A stretch of 64,000 nt of DNA from Bradymonas sediminis (GTDB lineage: Bacteria > Myxococcota_A > Bradymonadia > Bradymonadales > Bradymonadaceae), in contig NZ_CP030032.1 in NCBI RefSeq assembly GCF_003258315.1, positions 3,474,501-3,538,500 of the forward strand, in the 5' to 3' direction. Shown in pieces: positions 63,870-64,000 of this stretch. The notes under the pieces were generated by a model. The model saw only the letters and a list, made by a program, of their open reading frames with translations, was not told the origin of the DNA and did no database searches. The position numbers were made by a program, and so were the translations under genes. Every line of letters starts with the position of its first letter. Position 1 is the first letter of the stretch.

Positions 63870-64000
63870 TATCTATATTCCTTGCGTTTCAATGCCGCGT
63901 TCGAGGTGCGCCCGCGCGTCTGGACTCATCGGCGAGTCGCCCTCGTGTGATTCATTCGGGATGCATCATCCAACAAATTCGGCGTCGATCGCGTCGGTGC

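Noticed and set aside
63870-64000. End of another minus-strand gene (TGA at 63966-63968)
   Set aside because: Only about 11 codons are visible, too few to support a call.

Overview
The window is GC-rich and densely coded. It carries many secreted lipoproteins, a MYXO-CTERM-like surface anchor, zinc-ribbon/GYF/TPR proteins and a large set of two-component proteins. Together these suggest a deltaproteobacterial predator-type lineage, such as Myxococcota or Bradymonadota (Bradymonadales). This is inference from gene content; there is no rRNA in the window to confirm it.

Layout. 1-4.5 kb: the end of one serpin, a complete serpin lipoprotein, and two uncharacterised lipoproteins on the opposite strand. 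4.7-5.1 kb: a tRNA cluster (Val, Asp, Asp). 5.2-11.9 kb: the proteostasis block tig, clpP, clpX, lon, all on the minus strand; the trigger factor has an unusual Lys-rich repeat tail. 12.3-12.7 kb: tRNAs Leu, Arg, His. 12.9-20.6 kb: a metallophosphoesterase, then a giant zinc-ribbon/GYF/TPR membrane protein and a receiver/J-domain/TPR protein. 20.7-27.8 kb: a short (lidless) DnaK, a receiver domain fused to a glutamate-dehydrogenase-like protein, a CHASE-type hybrid histidine kinase and an HPt protein, all on the plus strand. 27.8-40 kb: minus-strand genes including unknowns, acireductone dioxygenase, an outer-membrane barrel and three related beta-propeller lipoproteins. 40.2-40.4 kb: five 42-bp tandem repeats. 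40.5-43.8 kb: a FemAB/GNAT-like protein and a short PglX-like DNA methyltransferase. 43.9-55.8 kb: SMUG1-type DNA glycosylase, Ig-like lipoprotein, a receiver-XRE regulator, an acetyltransferase, a hemolysin III-type protein, a flavoprotein, two amidohydrolases and a small barrel protein. 55.9-63.9 kb: lysine 2,3-aminomutase, a DUF523 protein, a PAS histidine kinase, an RpoH-type sigma factor, ribosomal protein S1 and a CcmH-like protein.

How the parts may work together. The strongest candidate for an undescribed system is 18.4-27.8 kb. The hybrid kinase and HPt form a complete phosphorelay, and the only nearby stand-alone output with an intact receiver is the receiver-GDH-like fusion. The GDH part keeps its fold signatures and nucleotide-binding motif, but Gly replaces the catalytic Asp and Leu replaces the substrate-carboxylate Lys. 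It may therefore be a phosphorylation-switched sensor or scaffold rather than an ordinary dehydrogenase. Just upstream lie a DnaK without its lid helices and a J-domain protein that itself starts with a receiver domain, so signalling and chaperone modules are mixed in one cluster. The RpoH-type sigma factor at 60-61 kb could plausibly serve the tig/clp/lon/dnaK genes, but no matching promoter was demonstrated.
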